Assembly: GCA_002409995.1 (NCBI GenBank)
Contig: DHOR01000026.1
Span: 69,932 to 133,931, forward strand
Direction of reading: 5' to 3'
Length of the DNA: 64,000 nucleotides
Origin: Hungatella sp. UBA5385
GTDB lineage: Bacteria; Bacillota; Clostridia; Lachnospirales; Lachnospiraceae
Part shown: piece after piece, positions 8,130 through 17,394 of the stretch
Layout of the letters: each line of letters opens with the position of its first letter
How positions within the stretch are numbered: the stretch's first letter is position 1
Notes under the pieces: model-generated
What the model saw: the letters and a program-made list of their open reading frames with translations, nothing else
Databases searched by the model: none
What the model was told of the DNA's origin: nothing
Program-made: the position numbers and the translations under genes

Positions 8130-11100
8130 ATGACGAAAAAACTTAATACTTTAGGAATCGATATAGGTTCAACTACCGTTAAAATCGCGATTTTGGACAG
8201 TGAGCACAACTTACTGTTTGCTGATTATGAAAGACATTTTGCAAATATACAGGAGACTTTAGCAGGCTTACTGAAGAAAGCCTACGACAAGCTGGGTCCT
8301 ATGGATTTAAAACCGGCGATTACAGGCTCCGGAGGACTGACACTTTCAAGCCATCTGGACATCCCATTTATCCAGGAGGTTGTGTCTGTTGCCACCTCTC
8401 TTCAGGATTATGCCCCACAAACCGATGTTGCAATCGAACTTGGCGGCGAAGATGCTAAAATTATCTATTTCACCGGCGGCATTGACCAGAGAATGAATGG
8501 TATATGCGCCGGAGGAACAGGTTCATTTATTGATCAGATGGCTGCTCTACTTCAGACTGACGCAGCCGGCTTAAATGATTATGCAGCCAATTACAAGGCT
8601 ATTTACCCCATTGCAGCGCGATGTGGTGTATTTGCGAAATCAGATATTCAGCCACTGATTAATGAAGGGGCTACCAGAGAAGATCTGGCTGCTTCTATTT
8701 TCCAGGCTGTGGTCAATCAGACCATCAGCGGTCTGGCATGCGGCAAGCCAATCAGAGGCCATGTGGCTTTCTTAGGCGGGCCGCTTCACTTTTTGCCAGA
8801 ACTTCGAAACGCATTTATCCGCACCCTTCATCTCACAGAGGATGAGATTATAGCTCCTGAGCATTCCCATCTCTTTGCAGCCATCGGTGCTGCCATGAAT
8901 GGGGAGGAGAAGACAGTTATAGTTCCAATTGAGGACATGATTAACCGCCTTTCCACAGGAATCAAGATGGACTTTGAGGTAAAGCGTATGGAACCTCTGT
9001 TTACAGAGCAGGCAGATTATGATGAATTTACAAAGCGTCATAACAGCCACTGTGTAAAAAAGGCTGATATCTCATCTTACCACGGTAAATGCTTTCTTGG
9101 CATTGACGCTGGTTCCACCACCACCAAGGTGGCACTGGTAGGGGAAGATGGATCACTTTTATATAGCTTTTACAGCAATAACAACGGAAGCCCTCTGGCA
9201 ACATCAATTCTGGCTATGAACGAGATTCATGAACAGCTTCCGGCAGACAGCCAGATTGTATGGTCCTGTTCCACAGGTTATGGAGAAGCACTGCTTAAGG
9301 CTGCATTTATGCTGGATGAGGGAGAGGTGGAAACCATTTCCCACTACTATGCAGCAGCATTTTTTGAACCAGATGTAGACTGTATCTTAGACATCGGCGG
9401 TCAGGATATGAAATGTATCCGAATTAAGAACAATACTGTTGACAGTGTTCAGCTTAATGAAGCCTGTTCCTCAGGCTGTGGTTCTTTTATTGAAACATTT
9501 GCAAACTCACTAAATTACAATGTAAAGGATTTCGCCAAAGAAGCATTGTTTGCAAAGAACCCCACTGATCTTGGAACTCGTTGTACTGTTTTTATGAATT
9601 CCAATGTAAAACAGGCACAAAAGGAAGGAGCAAGCGTTGCTGACATTTCCTCAGGACTTGCTTATTCCGTTATTAAGAACGCTTTATTTAAGGTAATTAA
9701 AATTACCAATGCCTCCGATCTTGGAGAGCACATTGTGGTACAGGGCGGTACCTTTTATAATGATGCAGTTCTGCGCAGCTTTGAAAAAATTGCAGACTGC
9801 AGCGCAGTACGTCCTGATATTGCAGGTATTATGGGGGCTTTTGGAGCAGCCTTAATTGCAAGAGAACGTTATGATGAATCCAAAACAAGCTCTATGCTTC
9901 CTATGGAAAAGATTCTGGGACTCCACTACGAGACCTCCATGGGCAGATGTAAGGGCTGTACCAATAACTGTGTGCTGACCATCAACCGTTTTGACGGAGG
10001 ACGTCAGTTTATTACAGGAAACCGATGTGAACGTGGTCTTGGCAAGGAGAAATCCAAAAACGAGACTCCCAACTTATTTGATTACAAATACCACAGAGTA
10101 TTTGACTATGAGCCATTAAGCGCTGATCTGGCAGTGAGAGGCACCATAGGCATTCCAAGGGTACTGAATATGTATGAGAACTACCCCTTCTGGGCTGTTT
10201 TATTCAAAGAACTGAAGTTCCAGACAGTACTCTCCCCCCAGTCCACCAGAAAGATTTACGAGCTGGGCATTGAATCCATTCCAAGTGAGTCAGAATGCTA
10301 TCCTGCAAAGCTGAGTCACGGTCATATTGAATGGCTGATTAAGCAGGGAATCAAAACCATTTTTTATCCCTGTATTCCATATGAGAGAAATGAATCACCA
10401 GATGCAGGCAACCATTTTAACTGTCCCATTGTTACCTCTTATGCAGAGAACATTAAGAACAATGTGGAAGGTCTTACAACAGAAAATGTCCGTTTCCTCA
10501 ACCCATTTATGGCATTTACCAATGAAGAGATTCTTACCAACCGGCTGGTAGAGGTCTTTGGGAAGGATTTCTCCATTCCTGCAGAGGAAGTGAAGGCAGC
10601 CGCCCATAAAGCATGGGTAGAGCTTCTTGCCTCACGTACCGATCTTGAGAAGAAGGGTGAGGAAACTCTCCAGTGGATGAAGGACAATAACAAGAGAGGA
10701 ATTGTACTTGCAGGCAGACCATACCATGTGGACCCGGAGATTAACCATGGTCTTCCGGAGCTGATTACCTCTTATGGCTTTGCAGTTCTTACAGAGGATG
10801 CAGTCTCTCACCTGGCTGAAGTGGAACGCCCTATTGTGGTTACTGACCAGTGGATGTATCATACCCGTTTATATAAAGCCGCCACATTTGTGAAAACACA
10901 GGATCATCTGGATTTAGTTCAGTTGAACTCCTTTGGCTGCGGCCTTGATGCTGTAACAACTGATCAGGTCAATGACATTCTCTCAGACTCAGGAAAAATC
11001 TATACCGTTTTAAAGATTGATGAGGTTAATAACTTAGGTGCAGCAAGAATCCGTATCCGCTCCTTAATTGCAGCTTTAAAAGTCCGTGACAAACGGCACT

Positions 11101-12395
11101 ATGAGCGCAAGGTGGTTTCCAGCTCTTATAATAGGAAGATATTCACCAAGGAGATGAAGAAAGAGTACACCATTCTCTGCCCTCAGATGTCACCGATACA
11201 TTTTGATATTATTGAACCTGCTATCCGGTCCTTTGGATATAAGGTGGAGGTGCTTCAGAACCACAACCGGACTGCAGTTGACACAGGGCTTAAATATGTT
11301 AATAATGACGCCTGCTATCCGTCACTGATTGTAGTGGGACAGATTATGGATGCTCTGTTGTCCGGCAATTATGATTTAGACAGAACCGCTGTCTTCATGA
11401 GCCAGACAGGCGGCGGCTGCCGTGCTTCCAACTATGTAGGCTTTATCCGCCGTGCACTTGAAAGGGCAGGCATGGGACAGATTCCTGTTATCTCTGTCAA
11501 TGCCAACAAAATGGAGACAAATCCCGGATTTACCATTACACTGCCTCTCTTAACAAAGGCAATGCAGGCAGTGGTCTATGGAGATATCTTCATGAGAGTG
11601 CTCTATGCCACACGCCCCTATGAAAAGGTGCCTGGCTCAGCCAATGCTCTTCATGACAAATGGAAAGCACGCTGTATTGAATCCGTTTCCAAGAGATCTC
11701 CTAATATGATGGAATTTGCCCGCAACATCAAAGGCATTATCCGGGATTTTGACAATCTGGAAAGGCTGGATATTACGAAGCCGAAAGTAGGTATTGTAGG
11801 AGAAATCCTTGTTAAATTCTCCCCTCTTGCCAACAACAACATTGTTGAGCTTTTAGAGTCTGAGGGTGCAGAGGCAGTGATGCCTGACTTAATGGATTTC
11901 CTGCTTTACTGCTTCTATAACAGCAACTTTAAAGCGGATAATCTGGGAGGCAAGAAATCAACTGCCAACTTAAGCAACATGGGAATCTCCCTTTTGGAGT
12001 TCTTTAGAAATACAGCCCGCAAGGAGCTTGTTAAGAGCAAACACTTTACTGCCCCTTCCCATATTAGCAATCTGGCTGATATGGCTAAGGACTTCGTTTC
12101 CATCGGCAATCAGACCGGTGAGGGCTGGTTCTTAACAGGGGAGATGCTGGAACTAATTCACAGCGGAACAAGCAACATTGTATGTACACAGCCATTTGGC
12201 TGTCTGCCTAATCATATTGTAGGTAAAGGTGTAATTAAAGAGCTGAGAAGGGTATATCCTGACTCCAATATCATAGCCATTGACTATGATCCGGGAGCCA
12301 GTGAGGTAAACCAGTTAAACAGAATTAAACTGATGCTTGCAACTGCACAGAAGAATCTTCAGAAAAATGAGGAAGCTGTGAAGAAGTTGTCATAA
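8130..12395 (+). CDS. Giant 2-hydroxyacyl-CoA dehydratase activase-related protein
   Basis: About 1421 residues. It has two BcrAD/BadFG-type ATPase (ASKHA) modules: the first begins LGIDIGSTTVKIAIL, the second FLGIDAGSTTTKVALV (about residue 321). A CKGCTNNC cysteine cluster near residue 608 suggests an Fe-S site. A DUF2229-like segment and a C-terminal HgdB-like segment follow. Relatives activate radical 2-hydroxyacyl-CoA dehydratases by ATP-driven electron transfer; this fused family is common in clostridia but its partner is unknown. The ATG at 8130 is 21 bases after AGGAGG, which is too far. An in-frame ATT at 8115 lies at the optimal distance, so the true start is uncertain. A strong terminator follows the gene. 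Confidence 0.88.
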   Translation: MTKKLNTLGIDIGSTTVKIAILDSEHNLLFADYERHFANIQETLAGLLKKAYDKLGPMDLKPAITGSGGLTLSSHLDIPFIQEVVSVATSLQDYAPQTDVAIELGGEDAKIIYFTGGIDQRMNGICAGGTGSFIDQMAALLQTDAAGLNDYAANYKAIYPIAARCGVFAKSDIQPLINEGATREDLAASIFQAVVNQTISGLACGKPIRGHVAFLGGPLHFLPELRNAFIRTLHLTEDEIIAPEHSHLFAAIGAAMNGEEKTVIVPIEDMINRLSTGIKMDFEVKRMEPLFTEQADYDEFTKRHNSHCVKKADISSYHGKCFLGIDAGSTTTKVALVGEDGSLLYSFYSNNNGSPLATSILAMNEIHEQLPADSQIVWSCSTGYGEALLKAAFMLDEGEVETISHYYAAAFFEPDVDCILDIGGQDMKCIRIKNNTVDSVQLNEACSSGCGSFIETFANSLNYNVKDFAKEALFAKNPTDLGTRCTVFMNSNVKQAQKEGASVADISSGLAYSVIKNALFKVIKITNASDLGEHIVVQGGTFYNDAVLRSFEKIADCSAVRPDIAGIMGAFGAALIARERYDESKTSSMLPMEKILGLHYETSMGRCKGCTNNCVLTINRFDGGRQFITGNRCERGLGKEKSKNETPNLFDYKYHRVFDYEPLSADLAVRGTIGIPRVLNMYENYPFWAVLFKELKFQTVLSPQSTRKIYELGIESIPSESECYPAKLSHGHIEWLIKQGIKTIFYPCIPYERNESPDAGNHFNCPIVTSYAENIKNNVEGLTTENVRFLNPFMAFTNEEILTNRLVEVFGKDFSIPAEEVKAAAHKAWVELLASRTDLEKKGEETLQWMKDNNKRGIVLAGRPYHVDPEINHGLPELITSYGFAVLTEDAVSHLAEVERPIVVTDQWMYHTRLYKAATFVKTQDHLDLVQLNSFGCGLDAVTTDQVNDILSDSGKIYTVLKIDEVNNLGAARIRIRSLIAALKVRDKRHYERKVVSSSYNRKIFTKEMKKEYTILCPQMSPIHFDIIEPAIRSFGYKVEVLQNHNRTAVDTGLKYVNNDACYPSLIVVGQIMDALLSGNYDLDRTAVFMSQTGGGCRASNYVGFIRRALERAGMGQIPVISVNANKMETNPGFTITLPLLTKAMQAVVYGDIFMRVLYATRPYEKVPGSANALHDKWKARCIESVSKRSPNMMEFARNIKGIIRDFDNLERLDITKPKVGIVGEILVKFSPLANNNIVELLESEGAEAVMPDLMDFLLYCFYNSNFKADNLGGKKSTANLSNMGISLLEFFRNTARKELVKSKHFTAPSHISNLADMAKDFVSIGNQTGEGWFLTGEMLELIHSGTSNIVCTQPFGCLPNHIVGKGVIKELRRVYPDSNIIAIDYDPGASEVNQLNRIKLMLATAQKNLQKNEEAVKKLS

Positions 12396-12412
12396 AGCAA
12401 TGGTTCGTATCT

Positions 12413-12447
12413 AAAAAGCCTGAGAGTCTTTTCCTCTCAGGCTTTTT
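12413..12447. terminator. Bidirectional terminator after the activase gene
   Basis: AAAAAGCCTGAGAG and CTCTCAGGCTTTTT form a 14-bp stem with a 7-base loop. Both strands end in runs of T, so it can stop transcription from either side. Confidence 0.93.
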
Positions 12448-12474
12448 AATTTGTGATTGTATTTAAATCTGTGT

Positions 12475-12505
12475 ATTATACACCATAGACCAAGTCCAGG
12501 GTCAA
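12475..12505 (-). promoter_or_regulatory. MerR-type promoter pointing left, no matching gene
   Basis: Reading leftward, TTGACC (12505-12500), a 19-base spacer, and a perfect TATAAT (12480-12475). The spacer contains the dyad ACCCTGGAC-TTG-GTCTATGGT (7 of 9 pairs). A 19-base spacer carrying a central dyad is the hallmark of promoters activated by MerR proteins. A transcript from here would meet the 12413-12447 terminator after roughly 60 bases. Confidence 0.6.
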
Positions 12506-12566
12506 CAGTCAATTTTATTAATTTCTAAGATTTTTCTTACGTATTCTTACACTCTTTTTGCTTCCC

Positions 12567-12597
12567 TTGACCTTGGAGCAACTCCAGGGTATAAAGT
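12567..12597 (+). promoter_or_regulatory. MerR-type promoter for the cell-wall-binding protein gene
   Basis: TTGACC (12567-12572) is followed by the dyad ACCTTGGAG-CAA-CTCCAGGGT (8 of 9 pairs). Either TATAAA at 17 bases or TAAAGT at 19 bases can serve as the -10. The layout matches MerR-activated promoters and parallels the leftward promoter 70 bases away. No merR gene adjoins it. Confidence 0.6.
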
Positions 12598-12660
12598 CGA
12601 ATTATCAGCAGATACAAAGTGCTGATGGAATTTTCGATTGAATGAAAGGGGAAATAACTT

Positions 12661-14097
12661 ATGAAGAAACAGATGAGAAAATGGATTATCCCATGTGCAG
12701 CTGCGCTCTTCACCATAGGTGCTTCTATGACATCATTTGCTGCCCCGGGATGGGCACAGGAAGATGGCACCTGGGTGTATAACGACAGAGATAACTATCG
12801 TGTTACCGATAGCTGGAAGAAATCAGGCAATGACTGGTTCTATCTTGACGATGACGGCTACATGGCAACAAGCAAGGTGATCGAGACCAATGATGAGTAC
12901 TACTATGTAAACTCACTTGGTGCCAGAGTTACCAATGAATGGCGTGAGATTGATTCTGATCACGAGGATGAGGATTCACCTGATACCTACTGGTATTACT
13001 TTGGAAATACCGGTAAAGCCTACAAAGCACCAGGCTCAGGCAAAACAAGTTTAAAATCCATTCAGAAAGCCAATGGTGAATGGAAGAAATACGCATTTGA
13101 CAACGAGGGACGTATGCTCTTTGGTTGGGTAAGCGATAGTTCTGAACGTGTTCTGGGTGACGATGCATGGAAAGAAGGTATCTACTACTGCGGAGAATCA
13201 TCTGACGGTGCAGCCCAGTTAGGATCATGGGCACTTCTGGATGCAGATGATGATGATAACGAACTGGATAATTATGATGGTTCCTACTGGTTCTATTTCG
13301 GAACAAACGGCAAGAAAACCATGGATACCACTAAAACTATCAATGGTAGAAAATACCGTTTCAGAGATGACGGTGCCACAATTTATGACTGGTATACTTT
13401 AGGAACTCCTTCTACAGCCACACCATCAACAGCTGGTTCTGATGATTTATATTACAACCTTCCTACAGAATGCTGGCTTGCTAAGGGCTGGTTCAAGACT
13501 GTACCTGGTGCAGAATTAGATCAGGAAGCTTATGACAATGGAGATGAATACTGGTTCTATGCAGACGGTAAGGGACAGTTAACTACGAGCAAAATAAGAT
13601 CCATTAACAACCATCGCTATGCTTTCAATGAAAAGGGTGAGATGCTTTACGGTCTATATGCCTTGACATTTGACGACAGCAGAAACATCTTAACTTATGA
13701 TGAAATCGAAAGCGAATCAGAACTTCCAAAGAAAGATGATGCAGTAGAAGTATACTACTTCGGTGATTCACCTAAGGAAGGTGTTATGGCTACAGGCAAA
13801 ACAACTGTTGATCTTGACGGTGAAAAATTCACCTTTAACTTCCGCAAATCCGGTTCTAACAGAGGTGCCGGATACAACGCAATCTTCGAGGATGGAATCT
13901 ATGTTCAGGGTAGATTGTTAAAGGCTGACAGAGATATGAAATATGAAGTTGTCAGCTACGACGGTAATGACTACCTGATCAACACCTCCGGTAAACTTGC
14001 CAAGAATAAGAAGAACATCAAAGACAGCGATGGCATGTATTACGTTACAGATAAGAGTGGTATTGTTATAGATTCCGGTTACGACAAATTAAAATAA
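12661..14097 (+). CDS. Secreted cell-wall-binding repeat protein
   Basis: A 478-residue exported protein. Residues 1-27 are a classical signal peptide (KKQMRKW, a hydrophobic core, then ASMTSFA|AP). The rest is a string of choline-binding/glucan-binding-type repeats with aromatic pairs and Gly, such as DWFYLDDDGYMATSK, YYYVNSLGARVTNEW and YWFYFGTNGKKTMDT. A Thr/Ser/Pro linker (TPSTATPST) lies near residue 250. No catalytic domain is present, so it is probably a structural or adhesive surface protein held by wall polymers. AAAGGGGA precedes the start. It is a single-gene unit between a MerR-type promoter and a strong terminator. Confidence 0.88.
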   Translation: MKKQMRKWIIPCAAALFTIGASMTSFAAPGWAQEDGTWVYNDRDNYRVTDSWKKSGNDWFYLDDDGYMATSKVIETNDEYYYVNSLGARVTNEWREIDSDHEDEDSPDTYWYYFGNTGKAYKAPGSGKTSLKSIQKANGEWKKYAFDNEGRMLFGWVSDSSERVLGDDAWKEGIYYCGESSDGAAQLGSWALLDADDDDNELDNYDGSYWFYFGTNGKKTMDTTKTINGRKYRFRDDGATIYDWYTLGTPSTATPSTAGSDDLYYNLPTECWLAKGWFKTVPGAELDQEAYDNGDEYWFYADGKGQLTTSKIRSINNHRYAFNEKGEMLYGLYALTFDDSRNILTYDEIESESELPKKDDAVEVYYFGDSPKEGVMATGKTTVDLDGEKFTFNFRKSGSNRGAGYNAIFEDGIYVQGRLLKADRDMKYEVVSYDGNDYLINTSGKLAKNKKNIKDSDGMYYVTDKSGIVIDSGYDKLK

Positions 14098-14130
14098 TGC
14101 TCCATCACAATTAGTTCTCTTCTTTTAAAT

Positions 14131-14161
14131 GAGGACACTGCAGCTTGTTTGCAGTGTCCTC
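14131..14161. terminator. Terminator between the cell-wall-binding protein and the FtsX-like gene
   Basis: GAGGACACTGCA and TGCAGTGTCCTC form a perfect 12-bp stem with a 7-base loop, followed on the plus strand by TTTGTGTTTT. It lies between convergent genes and may act on both. Confidence 0.88.
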
Positions 14162-14193
14162 TTTGTGTTTTCCTGTCTTGGTACTGCGGGATT

Positions 14194-15300
14194 CTATTTT
14201 TTAACGTCTGCAGCACTACGGCATTTCAAACTTTTCTGTCCAACCATCATGATCACCACAATGAGTAACAACACAACCAGGAAAATTAAAAACAATACAG
14301 GTCCGCAATAAAACCATCTGATCAGCCACTGCTCCTTCTCCTGAGTAAAAAAATCCGACATATATCGGAACTCCTTCAATATACTCTCCCATTCCAAAGC
14401 CAGCCTTAAGATTCTGCCAGCCAGAAATAAGAATATCAAACCGCAGATTCCTGTAACAGCAGTCCAAACAGCAATTCTTTTTAATTCTACCCTGCTCTCA
14501 TTTACCAGCTGATTCAGATACCATTTCTTAGAACGAAGCTTTATCACAAAGAAATAATGAACTATCTTCACCACCCCTTTATAAGCAAAAAAGAGAGTCC
14601 AAACAGACAAACATAAAAAAGCGGCTGCAGTCAGTTGATTCTCAAAAGACCGGGAAATAGTAAAAAGATCAAGTACCCTGCTGTTAGATTCATAACCACC
14701 CAGCTGTGCCATACTATTTCTTACCTCTCCGATACCAGACCCTGACTTTATCATCAGTACCTCCGGAGACCCCGGCATAACGCCTGATGGCACATATACC
14801 ACTTCTTTCTTCCTGTTATTATCCTTAACGACGCCTGTTACCATAAAAACCTCACCGTCAAGTTTCACAGTATTTCCTATAATGTTACTGCCGCCAAACA
14901 GACTATATGCCGCAGTTTCATTAAGCACAGCATAACGGCTCTCCATATTCCATGCCTCTTCCGTAAAAAAACTTCCTGCAACATTACGAAGACCAAACAC
15001 CTGACTGTAGCTGATATTTGTACCAATCATTGAAACAGGGATTTTGGAATTCCCTGTTTCAGCAGCTGCTCTCCGTCTGATCTCATAAGTCACACCAAAA
15101 TCCTCTTCACACAGCTGCTCAATTTCTCTGATATCATAAGAGGGATTACCATATCCATAGGGCACCACCAGCATTAAATCCTCATATTGTTTTCTTTTTG
15201 CAAAAACAGTGAGAATCAGCAATCCTATAACCATAAGAGCACAGATAAATATAAGAGCAAAAACTGACTTCAGCCTATTCTTCAAAGAAATCACCTGCAT
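14194..15300 (-). CDS. MacB/FtsX-type ABC permease without its own ATPase
   Basis: A 368-residue protein with the MacB/FtsX layout: one N-terminal membrane helix (about 12-32), a large extracytoplasmic domain (about 35-210) with VFGLRNVAGSFFTEE and a VVKDNN segment as in MacB periplasmic cores, then three C-terminal membrane helices (about 224-246, 272-297, 334-356). Such permeases are mechanotransmitters driven by a cytoplasmic ATPase, but no ATPase gene is adjacent. It overlaps the HlyD-type gene. A TTG at 15285, placed six bases after AGGTGAT, may be the true start instead of the ATG at 15300. It is the last gene of the hybrid operon. Confidence 0.75.
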   Translation of the reverse strand: MQVISLKNRLKSVFALIFICALMVIGLLILTVFAKRKQYEDLMLVVPYGYGNPSYDIREIEQLCEEDFGVTYEIRRRAAAETGNSKIPVSMIGTNISYSQVFGLRNVAGSFFTEEAWNMESRYAVLNETAAYSLFGGSNIIGNTVKLDGEVFMVTGVVKDNNRKKEVVYVPSGVMPGSPEVLMIKSGSGIGEVRNSMAQLGGYESNSRVLDLFTISRSFENQLTAAAFLCLSVWTLFFAYKGVVKIVHYFFVIKLRSKKWYLNQLVNESRVELKRIAVWTAVTGICGLIFLFLAGRILRLALEWESILKEFRYMSDFFTQEKEQWLIRWFYCGPVLFLIFLVVLLLIVVIMMVGQKSLKCRSAADVKK

Positions 15301-16528
15301 TCTTCAAAAGTACCACATCTCCAACCCCTGCTTCTTTATCGCTGGATAGCAACACAGGCTCAAAGAATGTAATTCCCTGAATAACTGCTGTATTCCTGGA
15401 ATCAGAGTCTCCAGTAAAAATATCAATTCGATCCAGATAATACTCTTTTCCCATAATACCATCTCTCCTTTTCACCTGTTTTAAGTAATAACCGTCCTGA
15501 TCCTTATTGATTGCCCCATTGGGTACAAGGACAGATGTGGCTTCGCTTTCCTTTTGGAACAGTACCCTGAAGGTTTCTCCTGCTGCCGCTTCCTCAGCAG
15601 TAAAACGGATTCTGGCTGTTTTTCCCTGATCTGACACAAACAGACTGGATATAACTCCTTTTGCCTGATGAGAGGAATTGCTTAGGCTGCAGGTGTCCCC
15701 TGGAACAATAAAACTGTTCTCAAGAGGAATGGAACACTCCAGAATATAATCATTGCCTGTTCCTATTTTAGCTGCCAGCTGATCCTTTTCCACCTTCTCC
15801 CCTTTGGCAATAGATAATGATAACAGCGTTCCATCTTCCGGTGCAGTGATTACAATACCTGTATTATGGATAAGCTGTATTTTCCTATAAGGTTCTTCCA
15901 TAATGGACAGGTTTTCAAATTCCAGCTTTTTTCCCTCCAGCTCCAGTTGAAGGGATTTAATAGTTTCCGCTGCTTCTCGTTTGCTGTTATCCAGCTTAAG
16001 CCGGAGATAGCTCACCTGATTTCTTGCTTCGCTTAGCTCCTGCTGGCTGATACTTCCAATGTTATACAGAGACTCCGCACCACTTAAATATTTCTCAGCT
16101 TCTGCTGCCGACTGCTGTATCTGGAGCATTTCCGCATCAGGATAATTGGCTGCCTCCAGCTTTATATTAATACTCTCTATCTCTTTCTGAATTCTGTCTC
16201 TGTTATTTTCAATCTCCTGAAGCTTCCAGTCATTTTCTTCTCTGTCATACTTCATGGAAAACAGCTTATCTCCTGCTTTTACTTCCTGCCCTTCCTTAAC
16301 ATACATCTCAGCTGCAATTCCTTCCTCAGGAATATAGATGGATTCCACCTCTGCCAACTGAGCAGCACCATAACCCATTTCCATCTTACTAAGCTGACCG
16401 TTAAATGGTTTTACAGCTGTGACTTCAGGCAAATACCAGGTATAGATTGTTTTCGAAAAAAAGACCAGCAGAAGAACCAATACCAGAATAATTCCTCCAA
16501 AATTTTTTTTATTAATCCAGCTTGTCAT
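15275..16528 (-). CDS. HlyD/MacA-type membrane fusion (adaptor) protein
   Basis: A 417-residue adaptor: one N-terminal membrane anchor (about 12-30), a lipoyl-like half domain around IYIPEEGIAAEMYVKEGQ, a long coiled coil (about 95-205, rich in Glu, Lys, Gln), the second lipoyl half (IVITAPEDGTLLSLS) and beta-barrel domains. In Gram-positives such proteins pair with MacB-like permeases (the YknX/YknZ arrangement) to export peptides or lipids. Its start overlaps the stop of the upstream sugar-type permease by four bases (ATGA), with a GGGGGT ribosome-binding site, so the two are translationally coupled. That coupling ties an exporter adaptor to an importer operon. Confidence 0.88.
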   Translation of the reverse strand: MTSWINKKNFGGIILVLVLLLVFFSKTIYTWYLPEVTAVKPFNGQLSKMEMGYGAAQLAEVESIYIPEEGIAAEMYVKEGQEVKAGDKLFSMKYDREENDWKLQEIENNRDRIQKEIESINIKLEAANYPDAEMLQIQQSAAEAEKYLSGAESLYNIGSISQQELSEARNQVSYLRLKLDNSKREAAETIKSLQLELEGKKLEFENLSIMEEPYRKIQLIHNTGIVITAPEDGTLLSLSIAKGEKVEKDQLAAKIGTGNDYILECSIPLENSFIVPGDTCSLSNSSHQAKGVISSLFVSDQGKTARIRFTAEEAAAGETFRVLFQKESEATSVLVPNGAINKDQDGYYLKQVKRRDGIMGKEYYLDRIDIFTGDSDSRNTAVIQGITFFEPVLLSSDKEAGVGDVVLLKNAGDFFEE

Positions 16529-17394
16529 TGTTTTACCCCCGATAGTTCAATTCCTTTTTCCAAGTTTTTCTGCCCTGCCACCAAAAACCAGAGAGGCAAA
16601 AACATATAGATACAGGAAGCCGCAAATACCAGTCCCATTTTTCCTTCTGCAATTCTGGACAAATAAACCGATAAAGGTTCCTTTGCATAATCTCTGATAA
16701 ATACCACTGCCTGCTCCACCAGATTCCAGTATTCAATAAAAACCAACATACATAAGGCTGCTCCCGAGGATTTTAACTGAGGAACTATAATATGCAGAAA
16801 AATATATAAGTTCCCTGCACCATCTATACGGGCTGCTTCAAAGTAGGCTGCAGGAACTGACTTCATTGCCTGCCGCATGAGAAACACTCCAAATGGAGAA
16901 AAAATTCCCGGCAGAATAATAGCTAAATAACTGTCCTTAATATGTAACATATCTGCAATTATATAATTGGGCACAAGGACCGCCTGCAATGGCATAAGCA
17001 TAACAATTACATAGACCTGAAACAGAATTTCTTTATATTTCCACTCCCACACGGTAAAACCATAAGCAGTCAGCATAGATACAATGAGACTTCCTATTGT
17101 GACCGGAATCACTATTTTCAGCGAATTCCCCATGAGAATCATAAAGGAGGGCTGTTTCAGCAAGACCTCATAATACTGTTTCAGAGTTACCCGTTCCGGG
17201 ATCAGACGGAACCGTTTAAAACGTTCTATGATTCCATCTGTCAGATCAAAGGTATCCGGTTTAGCCGTATAATTTTGAATAATCTCCGCCTCTGACATTA
17301 AAGAATTGCTGAAAGTCACCACCAGAGGCAGCAAAAACAGCAGACCAAGCAAGATTAGAGCAGGAACTGCCAGAAACCTTTTATTCAATGTCAT
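16525..17394 (-). CDS. Carbohydrate-type ABC permease, MalG family
   Basis: A 289-residue inner-membrane permease with six predicted helices. The EAA loop reads YFEAARIDGAGNLYIFLHIIVP, the coupling-helix motif that docks an ATPase of the MsmX/UgpC type. Residues 30-80 carry an extracellular insertion typical of CUT1 permeases. It overlaps its neighbours on both sides by four bases, with AAAGGAAGG upstream of the start. The ATPase must be supplied from elsewhere, as is usual for CUT1 systems in Firmicutes. The substrate is not readable. Confidence 0.92.
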   Translation of the reverse strand: MTLNKRFLAVPALILLGLLFLLPLVVTFSNSLMSEAEIIQNYTAKPDTFDLTDGIIERFKRFRLIPERVTLKQYYEVLLKQPSFMILMGNSLKIVIPVTIGSLIVSMLTAYGFTVWEWKYKEILFQVYVIVMLMPLQAVLVPNYIIADMLHIKDSYLAIILPGIFSPFGVFLMRQAMKSVPAAYFEAARIDGAGNLYIFLHIIVPQLKSSGAALCMLVFIEYWNLVEQAVVFIRDYAKEPLSVYLSRIAEGKMGLVFAASCIYMFLPLWFLVAGQKNLEKGIELSGVKQ

